Positions 27,273 through 36,878 of a DNA stretch of 64,000 nucleotides are shown here, piece after piece; the first letter of the stretch is position 1, and each line of letters begins with the position of its first letter. Origin of the DNA: Gammaproteobacteria bacterium (lineage in GTDB: Bacteria; Pseudomonadota; Gammaproteobacteria; Nevskiales; Nevskiaceae); NCBI GenBank assembly GCA_022599775.1, contig JAHZLQ010000041.1, positions 1 through 64,000 of the forward strand, given 5' to 3'. The notes below the pieces were generated by a model that saw only the letters and a list, made by a program, of their open reading frames with translations, ran no database searches and was not told where the DNA came from. The translations under genes were made by a program, and so were the position numbers.

Positions 27273-29030
27273 ATGGCAAATTACAAGGCGCCGCTGCGCG
27301 AAATCGACTTTGTTCTCAACAAGGTACTGAATGCCGGACAACTCGCGGAGCTGCCCGGTTTCGAAGACGCGACGCCTGATTTCACGTCCGGTCTGCTCGA
27401 CGAGGCGGCCAAGCTGATCGAGTCCGAGCTGGCGCCGCTGAACGCCTCCGGCGACGCACAGGGCTGCCGTTGGGACAACGGCGAGGTGCGGATTCCGGAT
27501 GGGTTTGCCGAGGCCTACAAACTCTACTGGGAATCCGGCTGGGTCGGCCTGTGCAACCCGGTCGAGCTTGGTGGACAGGGTCTGCCCTACACCCTGTCCA
27601 AGGTGGTCGAGGAAATGACCTGTTCGGCCAACGTCGCCTTCGCGCTGTATCCGGGCCTGACCACCAGCTGCTTCGAGGCCTTGCTGGCGATGGCCAGCGA
27701 ACCGGATCGCAAGCGCTACCTGAGCAAGCTCGCCACCGGCGAATGGACCGGCGCCATGTGTCTCACCGAACCCCAGGCCGGTTCCGACCTTGCGGCCGTG
27801 AAGACCAAGGCGACGCCGCGCGGCGACGGCAGCTACGCGATCGAAGGCGGCAAGATCTTCATCACCGCCGGCGAGCACGGCATGGTCGACAACATCATCC
27901 ACTTCGTGCTCGCGCGTCTGCCGGATGCACCGCCGGGCGTGAAGGGTCTGTCCACGTTCATCGTGCCGAAGTTTCTCGTCAACGACGATGGCAGCCTCGG
28001 CGAGCGCAACGCATTCGGCTGCGTGTCGATCGAGCACAAGATGGGCATCCACGGTTCGTCGACCTGCAGCATGCAGTTCGACGGCGCCGTCGGCACCCTG
28101 GTCGGCGAGCCCAACACCGGCATCATGAACATGTTCGTGATGATGAACCTGGCGCGCATCATGGTGGGCCTGCAGGGCCTGGGCCAGTGCGAACTCGCCA
28201 CGCAGAACGCGATCCGCTATGCGCTGGAGCGCAAGCAGGGCAAGGCCGGCACCCGCGATGACGCAAGCATCGTCGATCACCCGGACGTGCGGCGCATGCT
28301 GCTGACGATGAAGGCCACCACCGAGGGCGCCCGCGTTCTGGCCTACGAGACCGCGATGTTCGTGGACCTGTCGCACAAGCACCCGGACGCGGCAGTGCGC
28401 GAGGAAGCGCAGGACTGGGTCGAACTCAATACGCCGCTGGTCAAGTCGTTCTGCACCGACGCGGCGTTCGAACTCGCCAGCACCGCCGTTCAGGTCTACG
28501 GCGGGCATGGTTTCATCCGCGAGCACGGCATCGAGCAGATCGTGCGCGACTCCAAGATTCTCGCGCTGTACGAAGGCACCAACGGCATTCAGGCGATGGA
28601 CCTGGTGCGGCGCAAGCTGTTCCTCAACGGCGGACGCCTGCCGCAGCGCTTCTTTGCCGCAGTGCGCTCGCAGATGGACGGCGACGCTCCACTGGGCTAT
28701 TTGGTGCGTCCGCTGACCAAGGCGGTGGATGCACTCGAGGAAACCACGCTGTGGCTGCAGGAACACTATCGCGAGAATCCGGATGCCGGCGGCTTCGGCG
28801 CGGTGGAGTTCCAGCGCGCGTTTGCGCTGACCTATCTCGGCTACAACTGGATGCGCATGGCCAAGGCCGCCTGCAAATTGGATGACGGGCCGTTCAAGTC
28901 CGCCAAGCTGGTGACGGCCCGCTTCTTTGCCTCACGTTTGCTCACCCAGGTTCCGCTGCTGTGCGAAAACGTGCGGCAAAGCCCGGAAGACGAGATGGCG
29001 CTGGACCCGCAGGCGCTGCTCGAAGTTTGA
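27273..29030 (+). CDS. acyl-CoA dehydrogenase with C-terminal extension (FadE-like)
   Basis: A 585-residue flavoenzyme for the first step of fatty acyl-CoA beta-oxidation. ATG 27273 follows a GGAG site. The N-terminal alpha domain, the FAD block MCLTEPQAGSDLAAV and the catalytic Glu in LYEGTNGIQAMDLVRRKL are intact. About 130 extra C-terminal residues form the Acyl-CoA_dh_C-like domain of long proteobacterial paralogues. Chain-length preference cannot be read from the sequence. It stands alone, divergent from yajC. Confidence 0.92.
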   Translation: MANYKAPLREIDFVLNKVLNAGQLAELPGFEDATPDFTSGLLDEAAKLIESELAPLNASGDAQGCRWDNGEVRIPDGFAEAYKLYWESGWVGLCNPVELGGQGLPYTLSKVVEEMTCSANVAFALYPGLTTSCFEALLAMASEPDRKRYLSKLATGEWTGAMCLTEPQAGSDLAAVKTKATPRGDGSYAIEGGKIFITAGEHGMVDNIIHFVLARLPDAPPGVKGLSTFIVPKFLVNDDGSLGERNAFGCVSIEHKMGIHGSSTCSMQFDGAVGTLVGEPNTGIMNMFVMMNLARIMVGLQGLGQCELATQNAIRYALERKQGKAGTRDDASIVDHPDVRRMLLTMKATTEGARVLAYETAMFVDLSHKHPDAAVREEAQDWVELNTPLVKSFCTDAAFELASTAVQVYGGHGFIREHGIEQIVRDSKILALYEGTNGIQAMDLVRRKLFLNGGRLPQRFFAAVRSQMDGDAPLGYLVRPLTKAVDALEETTLWLQEHYRENPDAGGFGAVEFQRAFALTYLGYNWMRMAKAACKLDDGPFKSAKLVTARFFASRLLTQVPLLCENVRQSPEDEMALDPQALLEV

Positions 29031-29041
29031 GGCTCCCCAAT

Positions 29042-29071
29042 GAAAAGGCGGGCTCAGCGGCCCGCCCTTTC
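29042..29071 (+). terminator. probable terminator after the acyl-CoA dehydrogenase gene
   Basis: The stem GGCGGGC/GCCCGCC (29047-29053 with 29060-29066) is flanked by AAAA and CTTT, so it could act in both directions between this gene and the convergent PII gene. The T-tract is short. Confidence 0.6.
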
Positions 29072-29109
29072 ATCGACTGATCGTCACCGCACCATTCGCA
29101 CCGGCCGGC

Positions 29110-29448
29110 TCAAATCGCTTCGGCATCCCGCTCGCCCGTGCGGATACGCACGGTCTGGCCCAGGTCCAGCACGAAAATCTTGCCGTCTCCGATCTTGCCG
29201 GTGCGTGCCGCCGCCACGACGGCGTCGACAGCCGGCGCGCATTGATCGTCCGTCAACGCCACTTCGATCTTCAGCTTCGGCAGAAAGTCGACCACGTACT
29301 CCGCACCGCGATACATTTCGGTATGCCCTTTCTGCCGGCCGTAGCCCTTGACCTCGGTCACCGTAATGCCGGCAACCCCCATCGCCCCCAAGGCCGCGCG
29401 GACTTCGTCCAGTTTGTGCGGCTGCACTATTGCCATGACCATCTTCAT
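29110..29448 (-). CDS. glnK: nitrogen regulatory PII protein
   Basis: A 112-residue trimeric PII signal protein that senses 2-oxoglutarate and ATP/ADP. The T-loop with the uridylylated Tyr51 (RGAEYVVDF) is intact, and the B-loop region TGKIGDGKIFV and C-terminal RTGERDAEAI are canonical. No amtB or glutamine synthetase gene is adjacent, so GlnB or GlnK cannot be told apart by context. Confidence 0.92.
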   Translation of the reverse strand: MKMVMAIVQPHKLDEVRAALGAMGVAGITVTEVKGYGRQKGHTEMYRGAEYVVDFLPKLKIEVALTDDQCAPAVDAVVAAARTGKIGDGKIFVLDLGQTVRIRTGERDAEAI

Positions 29449-29625
29449 GCCGGTTTTCCCCTTTTGCGCCCATAGTCAGTATTTCGCCGACCCGCGTGAG
29501 GCGCCGCTATCGCGAGGTCGCCTCATCATGACGCACCCGGTGTGCCAGTGCACGCGCGGCTCCGTACGTCACCGCAACGGCCATAAAATGTTGCAGCGCA
29601 GCGAAAAACTGGGTCGAATGGCGCA

Positions 29626-30888
29626 ATGATCAGACTCGTACTTCCGATCACCGCCCTGCTGGGCGGTGTCGCCTTCCTGCTGCTCGGCAGCGGTCTGCTG
29701 AGCACCTTGCTCGCCGTGCGCGGCAATCTCGAAGGTTTCGGGGACCGGACCATCGGCCTGATCATGTCGAGCTATTTCCTCGGCTACTTCGTCGGCACCT
29801 ACGTCGCGATTCCCCTGATCCTGCGCATCGGCCACATCCGCGCCTTCGCGTTCTGCGCTGCGATCGCGGCCTGCACCGCGCTCGGTCACACGCTGATCGT
29901 CGACCCCTGGGTGTGGATGGCGCTGCGCGTGCTGATGGGCATGGCCCTGGTCACGCTGTACACGGTGATCGAAAGCTGGCTCAACAGCGAGGCGCCGCCA
30001 TCCAAGCGCGGCCAGGTATTCGCGATCTACATGGCGGTCAATCTGGTGGCGCTGGCACTGGCTCAGCAGTTGATCCGCCTCGACGAAGCGACCGCGTTCA
30101 GCCTGTTCGCACTCGCCTCGATCCTGATCAGTGCCGCGCTGCTGCCGGTGACCTGGACGCGCCTGTCACCGCCGCAGCCGCATCAGGCCGAACGACTTCC
30201 GGTGCGGCGGTTGTTCGCGATCGCACCGGTTGCTGCGGGCGGCGCGGTGCTGTCCGGGCTGGCGATGGGCGCACTCTGGGGTCTGGGGCCGCTCTACGCG
30301 AGCCGGATCGGGCAGGACGAAGCGGGTGTCGCCCTGTTCATGAGTGCGGCAATTCTTGGCGGCGCCTTGCTGCAATGGCCGCTGGGCCGTTATTCCGACA
30401 CACATGACCGGCGTTCCGTCCTCGCGACGGTCTGCGCGCTGGCCGCCATCGCCGCGCTGCTGATGCCGCCGGCTTCCGGCTTCGGACTCAGCTTCGTCGC
30501 GGCACTGCTCTACGGCTGCTTCGCATTCGCGGTCTATCCAATCTGCGTGGCCCATCTGATCGATCACCTGCCGCCGGAACAGTTACTCGGCGGCAGCAGC
30601 GGACTGTTGCTATTGCACGGCGTCGGCGCGGCGATCGGCCCGGCCGTGGCCGGCAGCCTCATGGGCTATGCCGGACCCCACGCCCTGCCGGCGTATTTCG
30701 CGTTGATGCAAAGCGTGCTGGCCGGCTTCGCCTGGTGGTCACGACGCGGCCGGGCCGACGAGGCGCAACCGGCCCATTTCGTCGCCATGGTGCGGACGTC
30801 GCCACTCGCGATGGAGATGATGTCGACACCCGAGGAACAGGGCATCCCGCCCGACGGCGAGGACGCTCGCGTCCCGCCGCCGGGCTGA
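29626..30888 (+). CDS. MFS transporter, YcaD-like
   Basis: A 420-residue 12-helix major facilitator. Features of the YcaD group are MSSYFLGYFVGTY in helix 2 and ESWLNSEAP after helix 4. A polar, Pro-rich tail of about 40 residues follows the last helix. The substrate is unknown. It is convergent with frmB, whose stop lies only seven bases beyond this one, with no terminator between. Confidence 0.88.
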   Translation: MIRLVLPITALLGGVAFLLLGSGLLSTLLAVRGNLEGFGDRTIGLIMSSYFLGYFVGTYVAIPLILRIGHIRAFAFCAAIAACTALGHTLIVDPWVWMALRVLMGMALVTLYTVIESWLNSEAPPSKRGQVFAIYMAVNLVALALAQQLIRLDEATAFSLFALASILISAALLPVTWTRLSPPQPHQAERLPVRRLFAIAPVAAGGAVLSGLAMGALWGLGPLYASRIGQDEAGVALFMSAAILGGALLQWPLGRYSDTHDRRSVLATVCALAAIAALLMPPASGFGLSFVAALLYGCFAFAVYPICVAHLIDHLPPEQLLGGSSGLLLLHGVGAAIGPAVAGSLMGYAGPHALPAYFALMQSVLAGFAWWSRRGRADEAQPAHFVAMVRTSPLAMEMMSTPEEQGIPPDGEDARVPPPG

Positions 30889-30895
30889 TCCGGCG

Positions 30896-31738
30896 CTACT
30901 TCAGTGCCTGCGCGTGATGCGCCAGATGATCGGCAACGAAGCTCTGGATGAACCAATAGGAATGGTCGTAGCCGGCGTGGCGGCGCAGTTCCAGGGCCTG
31001 CCCCGAAACCTTGGCCGCGGCCTCCAGTGCCTCTGGCTTGAGCTGCTTCTCCAGGAACTGATCGGCCTCACCCTGATCAACCAGGATCGTCCCCGGATAG
31101 GCCTTGGCCTTCATCAGCAGGCTCGCGTCCCAATCTTCCCAGCGCGCGCGATCGGCGCCCAGGTAATTGCCGAAGGCCTTTTCGCCCCAGGGCACGGCGC
31201 AGGGATTGGCGATCGGCGCAAACGCCGACACCGACTGCCAGCGCTGCGGATTGCGCAGCGCCGTCACCAGCGCGCCGTGGCCGCCCATGGAATGGCCGAA
31301 GATGCCCCGCTTGTCGCCGCGAACCGGGAAGTTCGCCTCGATCAGCGCTGGCAGTTCCTCGTTGACGTAGCTGCCCATGCGGTAGTGTCCGGCCCAGGGC
31401 GATTCGGTGGCATCCAGGTAGAAACCGGCGCCTACGCCGAAATCCCAGGATTCCGAATCGCCCGGCAGGTCCAGGCCGCGCGGCGAGGTATCGCAGGCCA
31501 CCAGCGCCAGGCCGTATTCGGCTGCCAGTCGCTGCGCGCCAGCCTTGATGACGAAGGTTTCCTCGCTGCAGGTCAGACCTGCGAGGTAATACAGCGCGGG
31601 CACCGGGCCGTTCTTCGCCTGCGGCGGCAGGTACACAGCGAAATTCATGCGAGTGCGGGTCTGTGCGGAATCGTGCACGTACAGACCGAGGCTGCCGCCG
31701 AAACAGACCTGCTCGCTGCGTGTTTCGATCGCCGCCAT
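30896..31738 (-). CDS. frmB: S-formylglutathione hydrolase
   Basis: A 280-residue esterase-D-type hydrolase that splits S-formylglutathione to formate and glutathione, second step of formaldehyde detoxification. Nucleophile motif GHSMGGHGAL and the C-terminal catalytic His in GYDHSYWFI are present, as is LAGLTCSEETF near the N-terminus. The ATG overlaps the frmA stop by one base (TGATG), so the two are coupled. The longer open frame upstream belongs to frmA. Confidence 0.95.
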   Translation of the reverse strand: MAAIETRSEQVCFGGSLGLYVHDSAQTRTRMNFAVYLPPQAKNGPVPALYYLAGLTCSEETFVIKAGAQRLAAEYGLALVACDTSPRGLDLPGDSESWDFGVGAGFYLDATESPWAGHYRMGSYVNEELPALIEANFPVRGDKRGIFGHSMGGHGALVTALRNPQRWQSVSAFAPIANPCAVPWGEKAFGNYLGADRARWEDWDASLLMKAKAYPGTILVDQGEADQFLEKQLKPEALEAAAKVSGQALELRRHAGYDHSYWFIQSFVADHLAHHAQALK

Positions 31739-32847
31739 CAGTAAACCACCACGCTGCGGATCGACTCGCCGCGCGTCATCAGGTCGAAGCCGTCGTTGAT
31801 GCGCTCCAGCGGCAGCGTGTGCGTAATCAGGTCGTCGATGTTGATCTTGCCGTCCATGTACCAGTCCACGATTTTGGGGACGTCGGTACGGCCGCGCGCG
31901 CCGCCGAAGGCCGAGCCCTGCCACACCCGCCCGGTGACGAGCTGGAACGGCCGCGTCTGGATTTCCTGCCCGGCCGCGGCCACGCCGATGATCGTCGAAA
32001 CGCCCCAGCCGCGGTGACAGCACTCCAGCGCCTGACGCATCACCTGGGTGTTGCCGATACATTCGAAACTGTAGTCGGCACCGCCGTCGGTGAGTTCCAC
32101 CAGATGCGCGACGAGGTCGCCGTCCACGTCCTTGGGATTGACAAAGTGCGTCATGCCGAACTGGCGAGCCAATGCCTCGCGCTCCGGATTCAGGTCCACG
32201 CCGATGATCTTGTCGGCGCCGACCATTTTCGCGCCCTGAATCACGTTGAGGCCGATGCCGCCGAGCCCGAACACGACGACATTGGCGCCGGCCTCGACCT
32301 TGGCCGAGAACAGCACCGCACCGATACCGGTGGTGACGCCGCAACCGATGTAGCAGACCTTGTCGAACGGCGCGTCCTCACGAATTTTCGCCAGCGCGAT
32401 CTCCGGCAACACCGTGTAGTTGGAAAAGGTGGAGCAGCCCATGTAGTGATGGATCGGCTTGCCCTGGTAGGAAAAGCGGCTGCTGCCGTCCGGCATCAGT
32501 CCCTGGCCCTGGGTGGCGCGAATCGAGGTGCATAGATTGGTCTTGTGCGAGGTGCAGCTCTTGCACTCGCGGCATTCCGGCGTATACAGCGGAATCACGT
32601 GATCGCCCTTCTTCAGGCCCTTCACGTCCGGGCCGACATTGACCACCACGCCCGCGCCCTCGTGACCGAGGATGGATGGAAACAGGCCTTCCGGATCGGC
32701 GCCGGACAGCGTGTATTTGTCGGTATGGCAGATGCCGGACGCCTTGATCTCGACCAGGACTTCACCGGCCTTGGGGCCGTCAAGCTGCACGGTTTCGATG
32801 CTGAGGGGCTGGCCGGCTTCGAAGGCAACGGCGGCACGTACGTCCAT
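31738..32847 (-). CDS. frmA: S-(hydroxymethyl)glutathione dehydrogenase (class III alcohol dehydrogenase)
   Basis: A 369-residue zinc enzyme oxidising S-hydroxymethylglutathione with NAD+. Catalytic zinc ligands are in GICHTD and GHEGAG, with a third Cys in GCGVTTG. Structural zinc Cys residues occur as ECRECKSC...NLC, and the NAD site is GLGGIGLNV. AGGAGAG precedes the ATG. It is the first gene of frmA-frmB; no frmR-type regulator is adjacent. Confidence 0.96.
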   Translation of the reverse strand: MDVRAAVAFEAGQPLSIETVQLDGPKAGEVLVEIKASGICHTDKYTLSGADPEGLFPSILGHEGAGVVVNVGPDVKGLKKGDHVIPLYTPECRECKSCTSHKTNLCTSIRATQGQGLMPDGSSRFSYQGKPIHHYMGCSTFSNYTVLPEIALAKIREDAPFDKVCYIGCGVTTGIGAVLFSAKVEAGANVVVFGLGGIGLNVIQGAKMVGADKIIGVDLNPEREALARQFGMTHFVNPKDVDGDLVAHLVELTDGGADYSFECIGNTQVMRQALECCHRGWGVSTIIGVAAAGQEIQTRPFQLVTGRVWQGSAFGGARGRTDVPKIVDWYMDGKINIDDLITHTLPLERINDGFDLMTRGESIRSVVVY

Positions 32848-32980
32848 GGAAACTCTCCTGGCGGGGCTTGTTATCGAATGAATGCGAGAGACCGGATGCG
32901 CACGGCCCCTGCGGCTGCCTCCATGATAAGCGCAGAGCCCTGCCGGGCGGGACGGCGACGGTGCCGCCCGCTAGCAACGG

Positions 32981-34819
32981 TCAGTCGAACAGACTCAGAT
33001 CGCGCACCGCACCCTTGTCCGCACTGGTGGTCAATTTGGCGTAGGCCTTCAGCGCGGTGCTGAGCTTGCGCGGCCGCGGCGCCGCCGGCTTCCAGCCGAT
33101 CGCGTCCTGCTCGGCACGGCGCCGCGCGAGTTCTTCATCGCTGAGTTCGACCCGGATCGATCGCCCGGGAATGTCGATTTCGATGCGGTCGCCGTCGCGG
33201 ATCAGGCCGATGGTGCCGCCTTCGGCCGCTTCCGGCGAAACGTGGCCGATCGACAGGCCCGAGGTGCCGCCGGAGAAGCGACCATCGGTCACCAGCGCGC
33301 AGGCCTTGCCCAGGCCCTTGGATTTCAGATAGCTGGTCGGATACAGCATTTCCTGCATGCCGGGACCGCCGCGCGGGCCTTCGTAGCGGATGATGACGAC
33401 GTCGCCTTCCTTGACGCGCCCGCCGAGGATCGCCTGCACGGCGTCATCCTGGCTCTCCAGAACCACGGCCGGACCGCCGAATTGCAGGCTGCCGGCGTCG
33501 ACCCCGGCGGTCTTGACGATGCAGCCGCGCTCGGCAAGATTGCCGAACAGTACGGCGAGGCCGCCGTCCTGACTGTAGGCATGCGCCTTGTCGCGAATGC
33601 AGCCCGTGCTGCGGTCCGTATCCAGCGTCTCGTAGCGGCAGGCCTGCGAGAACGCCTGAGTGGTGCGGATGCCGGCGGGACCGGCGCGGTAGAACTCGTG
33701 CACCGCCACGTCCTGCGTACGCGTGATGTCCCAGCGGTCGAAGGCGTCGGCCAGCGTGGGGCTGTGCACGCTGCCGACCGAGGAATCCAGCAGATCGGCG
33801 CGCTGCAGTTCGCCGAGGATCGACATCACGCCGCCAGCGCGGTGCACATCCTCCAGATGGTGGTGGCTGCTGGGCGCGACCTTGCACAGATTGGGCACCT
33901 TGCGCGACAGCCGGTCGATGTCCGCCATGGTGAAGTCGACCTCCCCTTCCAGCGCCGCGGCCAGCAGATGCAGCACGGTGTTGGTGGAGCCCCCCATGGC
34001 GATGTCCAGCGTCATCGCGTTCTCGAACGCGGCCTTGGTCGCGATGTTGCGCGGCAACACGCTGGCGTCGTCCTGTTCGTAGTAGCGCTTGGCGAGTTCC
34101 ACCACCGTGCTGCCGGCACGGCGGAACAGGGCTTCGCGGTCGACGTGCGTGGCCACCAGCGAACCGTTGCCCGGCAGCGACAGGCCCAGCGCCTCGGTCA
34201 GGCAGTTCATCGAATTGGCGGTGAACATGCCCGAGCACGAACCGCAGGTCGGGCAGGCCGAGTGTTCGATCTGATCGACGTCGGCATCGGAGACTCGGTC
34301 GTCGGCGGCGGCGACCATCGCGTCGACGAGGTCGAGCGGAATCACCTTGTCGGCCAGCGTGGTCTTGCCGGCTTCCATCGGCCCGCCGGAGACGAACACC
34401 ACCGGGATGTTGAGGCGCATCGCCGCCATCAGCATGCCCGGCGTGATCTTGTCGCAGTTGGAGATGCACACCAGCGCGTCAGCGGTGTGCGCGTTGCACA
34501 TGTACTCCACGCTGTCGGCGATGATGTCGCGCGAGGGCAGGCTGTAGAGCATGCCGTCGTGGCCCATGGCGATGCCGTCGTCGACGGCGATGGTGTTGAA
34601 CTCCTTGCCGATGCCGCCGGCCTTCTCGATCTCCGCGATCACCAGCTGACCGAGGTCCTTGAGGTGCACGTGGCCGGGCACGAACTGCGTGAACGAATTG
34701 GCGACCGCGATGATCGGCTTCTGAAAGTCACCGTCCTTCATGCCGGTGGCGCGCCACAGGGCGCGTGCGCCGGCCATGTTGCGGCCGTGGGTGCTGGTAC
34801 GGGAGCGGTAGGCGGGCAT
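32981..34819 (-). CDS. ilvD: dihydroxy-acid dehydratase
   Basis: A 612-residue iron-sulfur dehydratase, the penultimate step for valine and isoleucine. Cluster Cys residues are in [10 protein letters not shown] and [18 protein letters not shown]; the Mg site lies in [17 protein letters not shown] precedes the ATG. It is 14 kb from ilvH-ilvC and divergent from a LysR-type gene across a 111-base gap with palindromes. Confidence 0.97.
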   Translation of the reverse strand: MPAYRSRTSTHGRNMAGARALWRATGMKDGDFQKPIIAVANSFTQFVPGHVHLKDLGQLVIAEIEKAGGIGKEFNTIAVDDGIAMGHDGMLYSLPSRDIIADSVEYMCNAHTADALVCISNCDKITPGMLMAAMRLNIPVVFVSGGPMEAGKTTLADKVIPLDLVDAMVAAADDRVSDADVDQIEHSACPTCGSCSGMFTANSMNCLTEALGLSLPGNGSLVATHVDREALFRRAGSTVVELAKRYYEQDDASVLPRNIATKAAFENAMTLDIAMGGSTNTVLHLLAAALEGEVDFTMADIDRLSRKVPNLCKVAPSSHHHLEDVHRAGGVMSILGELQRADLLDSSVGSVHSPTLADAFDRWDITRTQDVAVHEFYRAGPAGIRTTQAFSQACRYETLDTDRSTGCIRDKAHAYSQDGGLAVLFGNLAERGCIVKTAGVDAGSLQFGGPAVVLESQDDAVQAILGGRVKEGDVVIIRYEGPRGGPGMQEMLYPTSYLKSKGLGKACALVTDGRFSGGTSGLSIGHVSPEAAEGGTIGLIRDGDRIEIDIPGRSIRVELSDEELARRRAEQDAIGWKPAAPRPRKLSTALKAYAKLTTSADKGAVRDLSLFD

Positions 34820-34880
34820 GGTGGTGTCCTTGCGTGCGGGCGCGGCTGGGTTCCGGAAATACGACTGTGCTGGGTTTTAG

Positions 34881-34922
34881 CTATATCGTCCAATACAATG
34901 TTTGGCATTCCGATATAGGAAT
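34881..34922. promoter_or_regulatory. candidate LysR-type operator in the ilvD/lysR gap
   Basis: Two nested dyads are visible. CTATATCG (34881-34888) and CGATATAG (34911-34918) form a perfect 8-bp inverted repeat with a 22-base spacer. Within the right half, ATTCC-N6-GGAAT (34907-34922) contains a T-N11-A core, the LysR box pattern. The site abuts the start of the LysR-type gene and would suit autoregulation and control of ilvD. Confidence 0.6.
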
Positions 34923-34930
34923 TTCGAATA

Positions 34931-35827
34931 GTGGATCTACGTCAGCTGCGATATTTCGCGGCCATCGTCGAGGAAGGCAGCCTGTCGCGTGCGGCGGTGC
35001 GGCTGCACGTGTCACAGCCGCCGCTGTCGACCCATCTCAAGGCGCTGGAGCGTGAAATCGGCGCCAGCCTGCTGGTACGCGGCAATCGCGGCGTGACGCC
35101 GACCGCCGCCGGCGCCGTGTTCTACGAGGAAGTCCGCGCGGTGCTGAGCCGGCTGGAACAGGCGCGGGAACGGGCGCTGCAAGTTCATCGCGGCGACGTC
35201 GGCGTACTGTCGGTCGGCTTCGTCTCGATCGCGGACTACAGCATCCTGCCGCCGGCCCTGAGCCGCTTTCGCAAGCACTACCCGCGGGTGGAGGTGCAAT
35301 TGCACGAACTGACCACCGATGCGCAGATCCGCGAATTGCGGGCCGGACGGCTGGATCTCGCGATCGGGCTGGCGCCGGTGGACGAGCCGGACCTGCGCTT
35401 CGAGCGGCTGTGCCGGGAGGCGCTGGTGCTGGCGGCGCCGGCAGACCATCCCGCGGTCGGCGGCGGCGGTGCGGTCGATCTGCGCACGCTTGCCAAGGCC
35501 AGCTTCATCGTGCCGCCGCGCGCGATCGGACCGGGGCTCTACGATCTGGTGGTCAGCCGCTGCCGCACCGCCGGTTTCGCGCCGCGCATCACGCAGAGTG
35601 CGCGTCAGATGCAGACCGTGATCGGACTGGTCTCCGCCGGCATGGGCGTCGCGCTGGTGCCCTCGTCGGTGCAGAACCTGCAGCGTGCCGGCGTGCGCTA
35701 CCTGCCGCTGCGCGGTCGCGCCGCGAAGATCGAGCTGGGCATCCTGCGCAGACATGCGGACGCACCCCCCCTGGCGCAGAACTTCATAGCGACCTTGCGC
35801 GGCCTGGCGGACGCGGCGCCGAGCTGA
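34931..35827 (+). CDS. LysR-family transcriptional regulator
   Basis: A 298-residue regulator. The N-terminal winged HTH (DLRQLRYFAAIVEEGSLSRAA, SQPPLSTHLKALEREIG) is followed by a periplasmic-binding-protein-like effector domain from about residue 90. It starts with GTG 34931. Divergent placement beside ilvD and the palindromes between them suggest it controls ilvD; this is inference from layout and the effector is unknown. Confidence 0.9.
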   Translation: MDLRQLRYFAAIVEEGSLSRAAVRLHVSQPPLSTHLKALEREIGASLLVRGNRGVTPTAAGAVFYEEVRAVLSRLEQARERALQVHRGDVGVLSVGFVSIADYSILPPALSRFRKHYPRVEVQLHELTTDAQIRELRAGRLDLAIGLAPVDEPDLRFERLCREALVLAAPADHPAVGGGGAVDLRTLAKASFIVPPRAIGPGLYDLVVSRCRTAGFAPRITQSARQMQTVIGLVSAGMGVALVPSSVQNLQRAGVRYLPLRGRAAKIELGILRRHADAPPLAQNFIATLRGLADAAPS

Positions 35828-35844
35828 CCGGCCCGGCCGGTCCC

Positions 35845-36642
35845 TCAGCCGGGGCCGCGAAACCTCGACGCACCGGCGTAAACGGTCATGCGCGAATCGC
35901 GCGCAAAACCGGCCAGGACCACGCCAGCCTGCTCGGCCAGGCGTACCGCCAAGGCGGTCGGTGCCGAAATTGCGACGACCATCGGACAGCCGATCTGCGC
36001 CGCCTTGTGCACCACCTCGTACGAGGCACGCGAGGTCACCAGCAGCGCCTGCGGATGCCGGCCCGCCCGCAGCAGCGCGCCGGCAACCTTGTCGATGGCA
36101 TTGTGGCGGCCAACATCCTCGCGCACCCGCAAAGCGCCCTCGTCGTCGATCAGGGCCGCGGCGTGCACCGCCCCGCTGCGCTCGTTGAACGGCTGGTGGG
36201 TCTGGAGCCGACGCAGGGCGTCGAACAGCGCCTCCGGCGACAGGATCGGTGCCTCGTCGACCGGCCTCACCGGGCGGATCGCGGCCTCCAGCGTGGCGGT
36301 GCCGCACAGTCCGCAACCGGTGCGGCCGGACGATTGACGCTCGCGTCCGTTCAAGGCTTCGAAACGCGCCTGCGGAATCAGCATCTGCAGGGACACGCCG
36401 TGCCCGGTTTCGAGCCGGTCGACCATCTCGACTTCGCCGACCTGCGCGACGATGCCCTCGGTCAGGGCAAAGCCGAAGGCGAAATCGTCGAGATCGGCCG
36501 GAGTCGCCATCATCACCGCGTGCGAGTGGCCGTTGTAGACCATCGCCACCGCGGTTTCTTCCGCCAGGGTTTCGGTACGCCGCTGCCAGCGCTCGGCTTC
36601 CAGGCGATGTGCGGTCAGCTCCACCAGCGGTCGGGGGCTCAC
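35845..36642 (-). CDS. fdhD: formate dehydrogenase accessory sulfurtransferase FdhD
   Basis: A 265-residue sulfur carrier that transfers sulfur from IscS to the molybdenum cofactor. The CGLCG motif supplies the reactive Cys pair; ETAVAMVYNG and REDVGRHNAIDK are family blocks. GTG 36642 is chosen because GGAGG lies seven bases upstream and it overlaps the upstream stop as GTGA; an ATG at 36660 has no ribosome site. The last gene of a three-gene oxidoreductase operon. Confidence 0.93.
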   Translation of the reverse strand: MSPRPLVELTAHRLEAERWQRRTETLAEETAVAMVYNGHSHAVMMATPADLDDFAFGFALTEGIVAQVGEVEMVDRLETGHGVSLQMLIPQARFEALNGRERQSSGRTGCGLCGTATLEAAIRPVRPVDEAPILSPEALFDALRRLQTHQPFNERSGAVHAAALIDDEGALRVREDVGRHNAIDKVAGALLRAGRHPQALLVTSRASYEVVHKAAQIGCPMVVAISAPTALAVRLAEQAGVVLAGFARDSRMTVYAGASRFRGPG

Positions 36643-36878
36643 GAATGCGCCTCCATCCATTCACGCCCACGCGGGCTGAGGCTGAGCACGCGTCGCGGAC
36701 CGGATTCGCGAATCATCAGCAGTCCCAGGCCACCGAACGAATCATCCTCGCCGAGCACCGCCAGCAGCCGCTGCAACTGGCTTTGGCCCAGGCCCAGGCG
36801 TTTGGCCGCACGCGCGGTCGAAACTCCGTCATGAGTCGCGACGAAATCGAGCAGCTCGGCCAACTGCCGTTCGATCAC
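36639..36878 (-). CDS. small HTH-like protein in the molybdopterin oxidoreductase operon
   Basis: A 79-residue protein starting at GTG 36878, which overlaps the oxidoreductase stop by four bases (GTGA); its own stop overlaps fdhD the same way. Such tight coupling on both sides supports a real gene. Residues 1-45 look like a winged helix-turn-helix (LDFVATHDGVSTARAAKRLG, then SQLQRLLAVL), and the rest is a short beta-hairpin-like region with LSPRGREWM. No specific family is recognised. A regulator or assembly factor for the operon is possible. Confidence 0.75.
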   Translation of the reverse strand: MIERQLAELLDFVATHDGVSTARAAKRLGLGQSQLQRLLAVLGEDDSFGGLGLLMIRESGPRRVLSLSPRGREWMEAHS

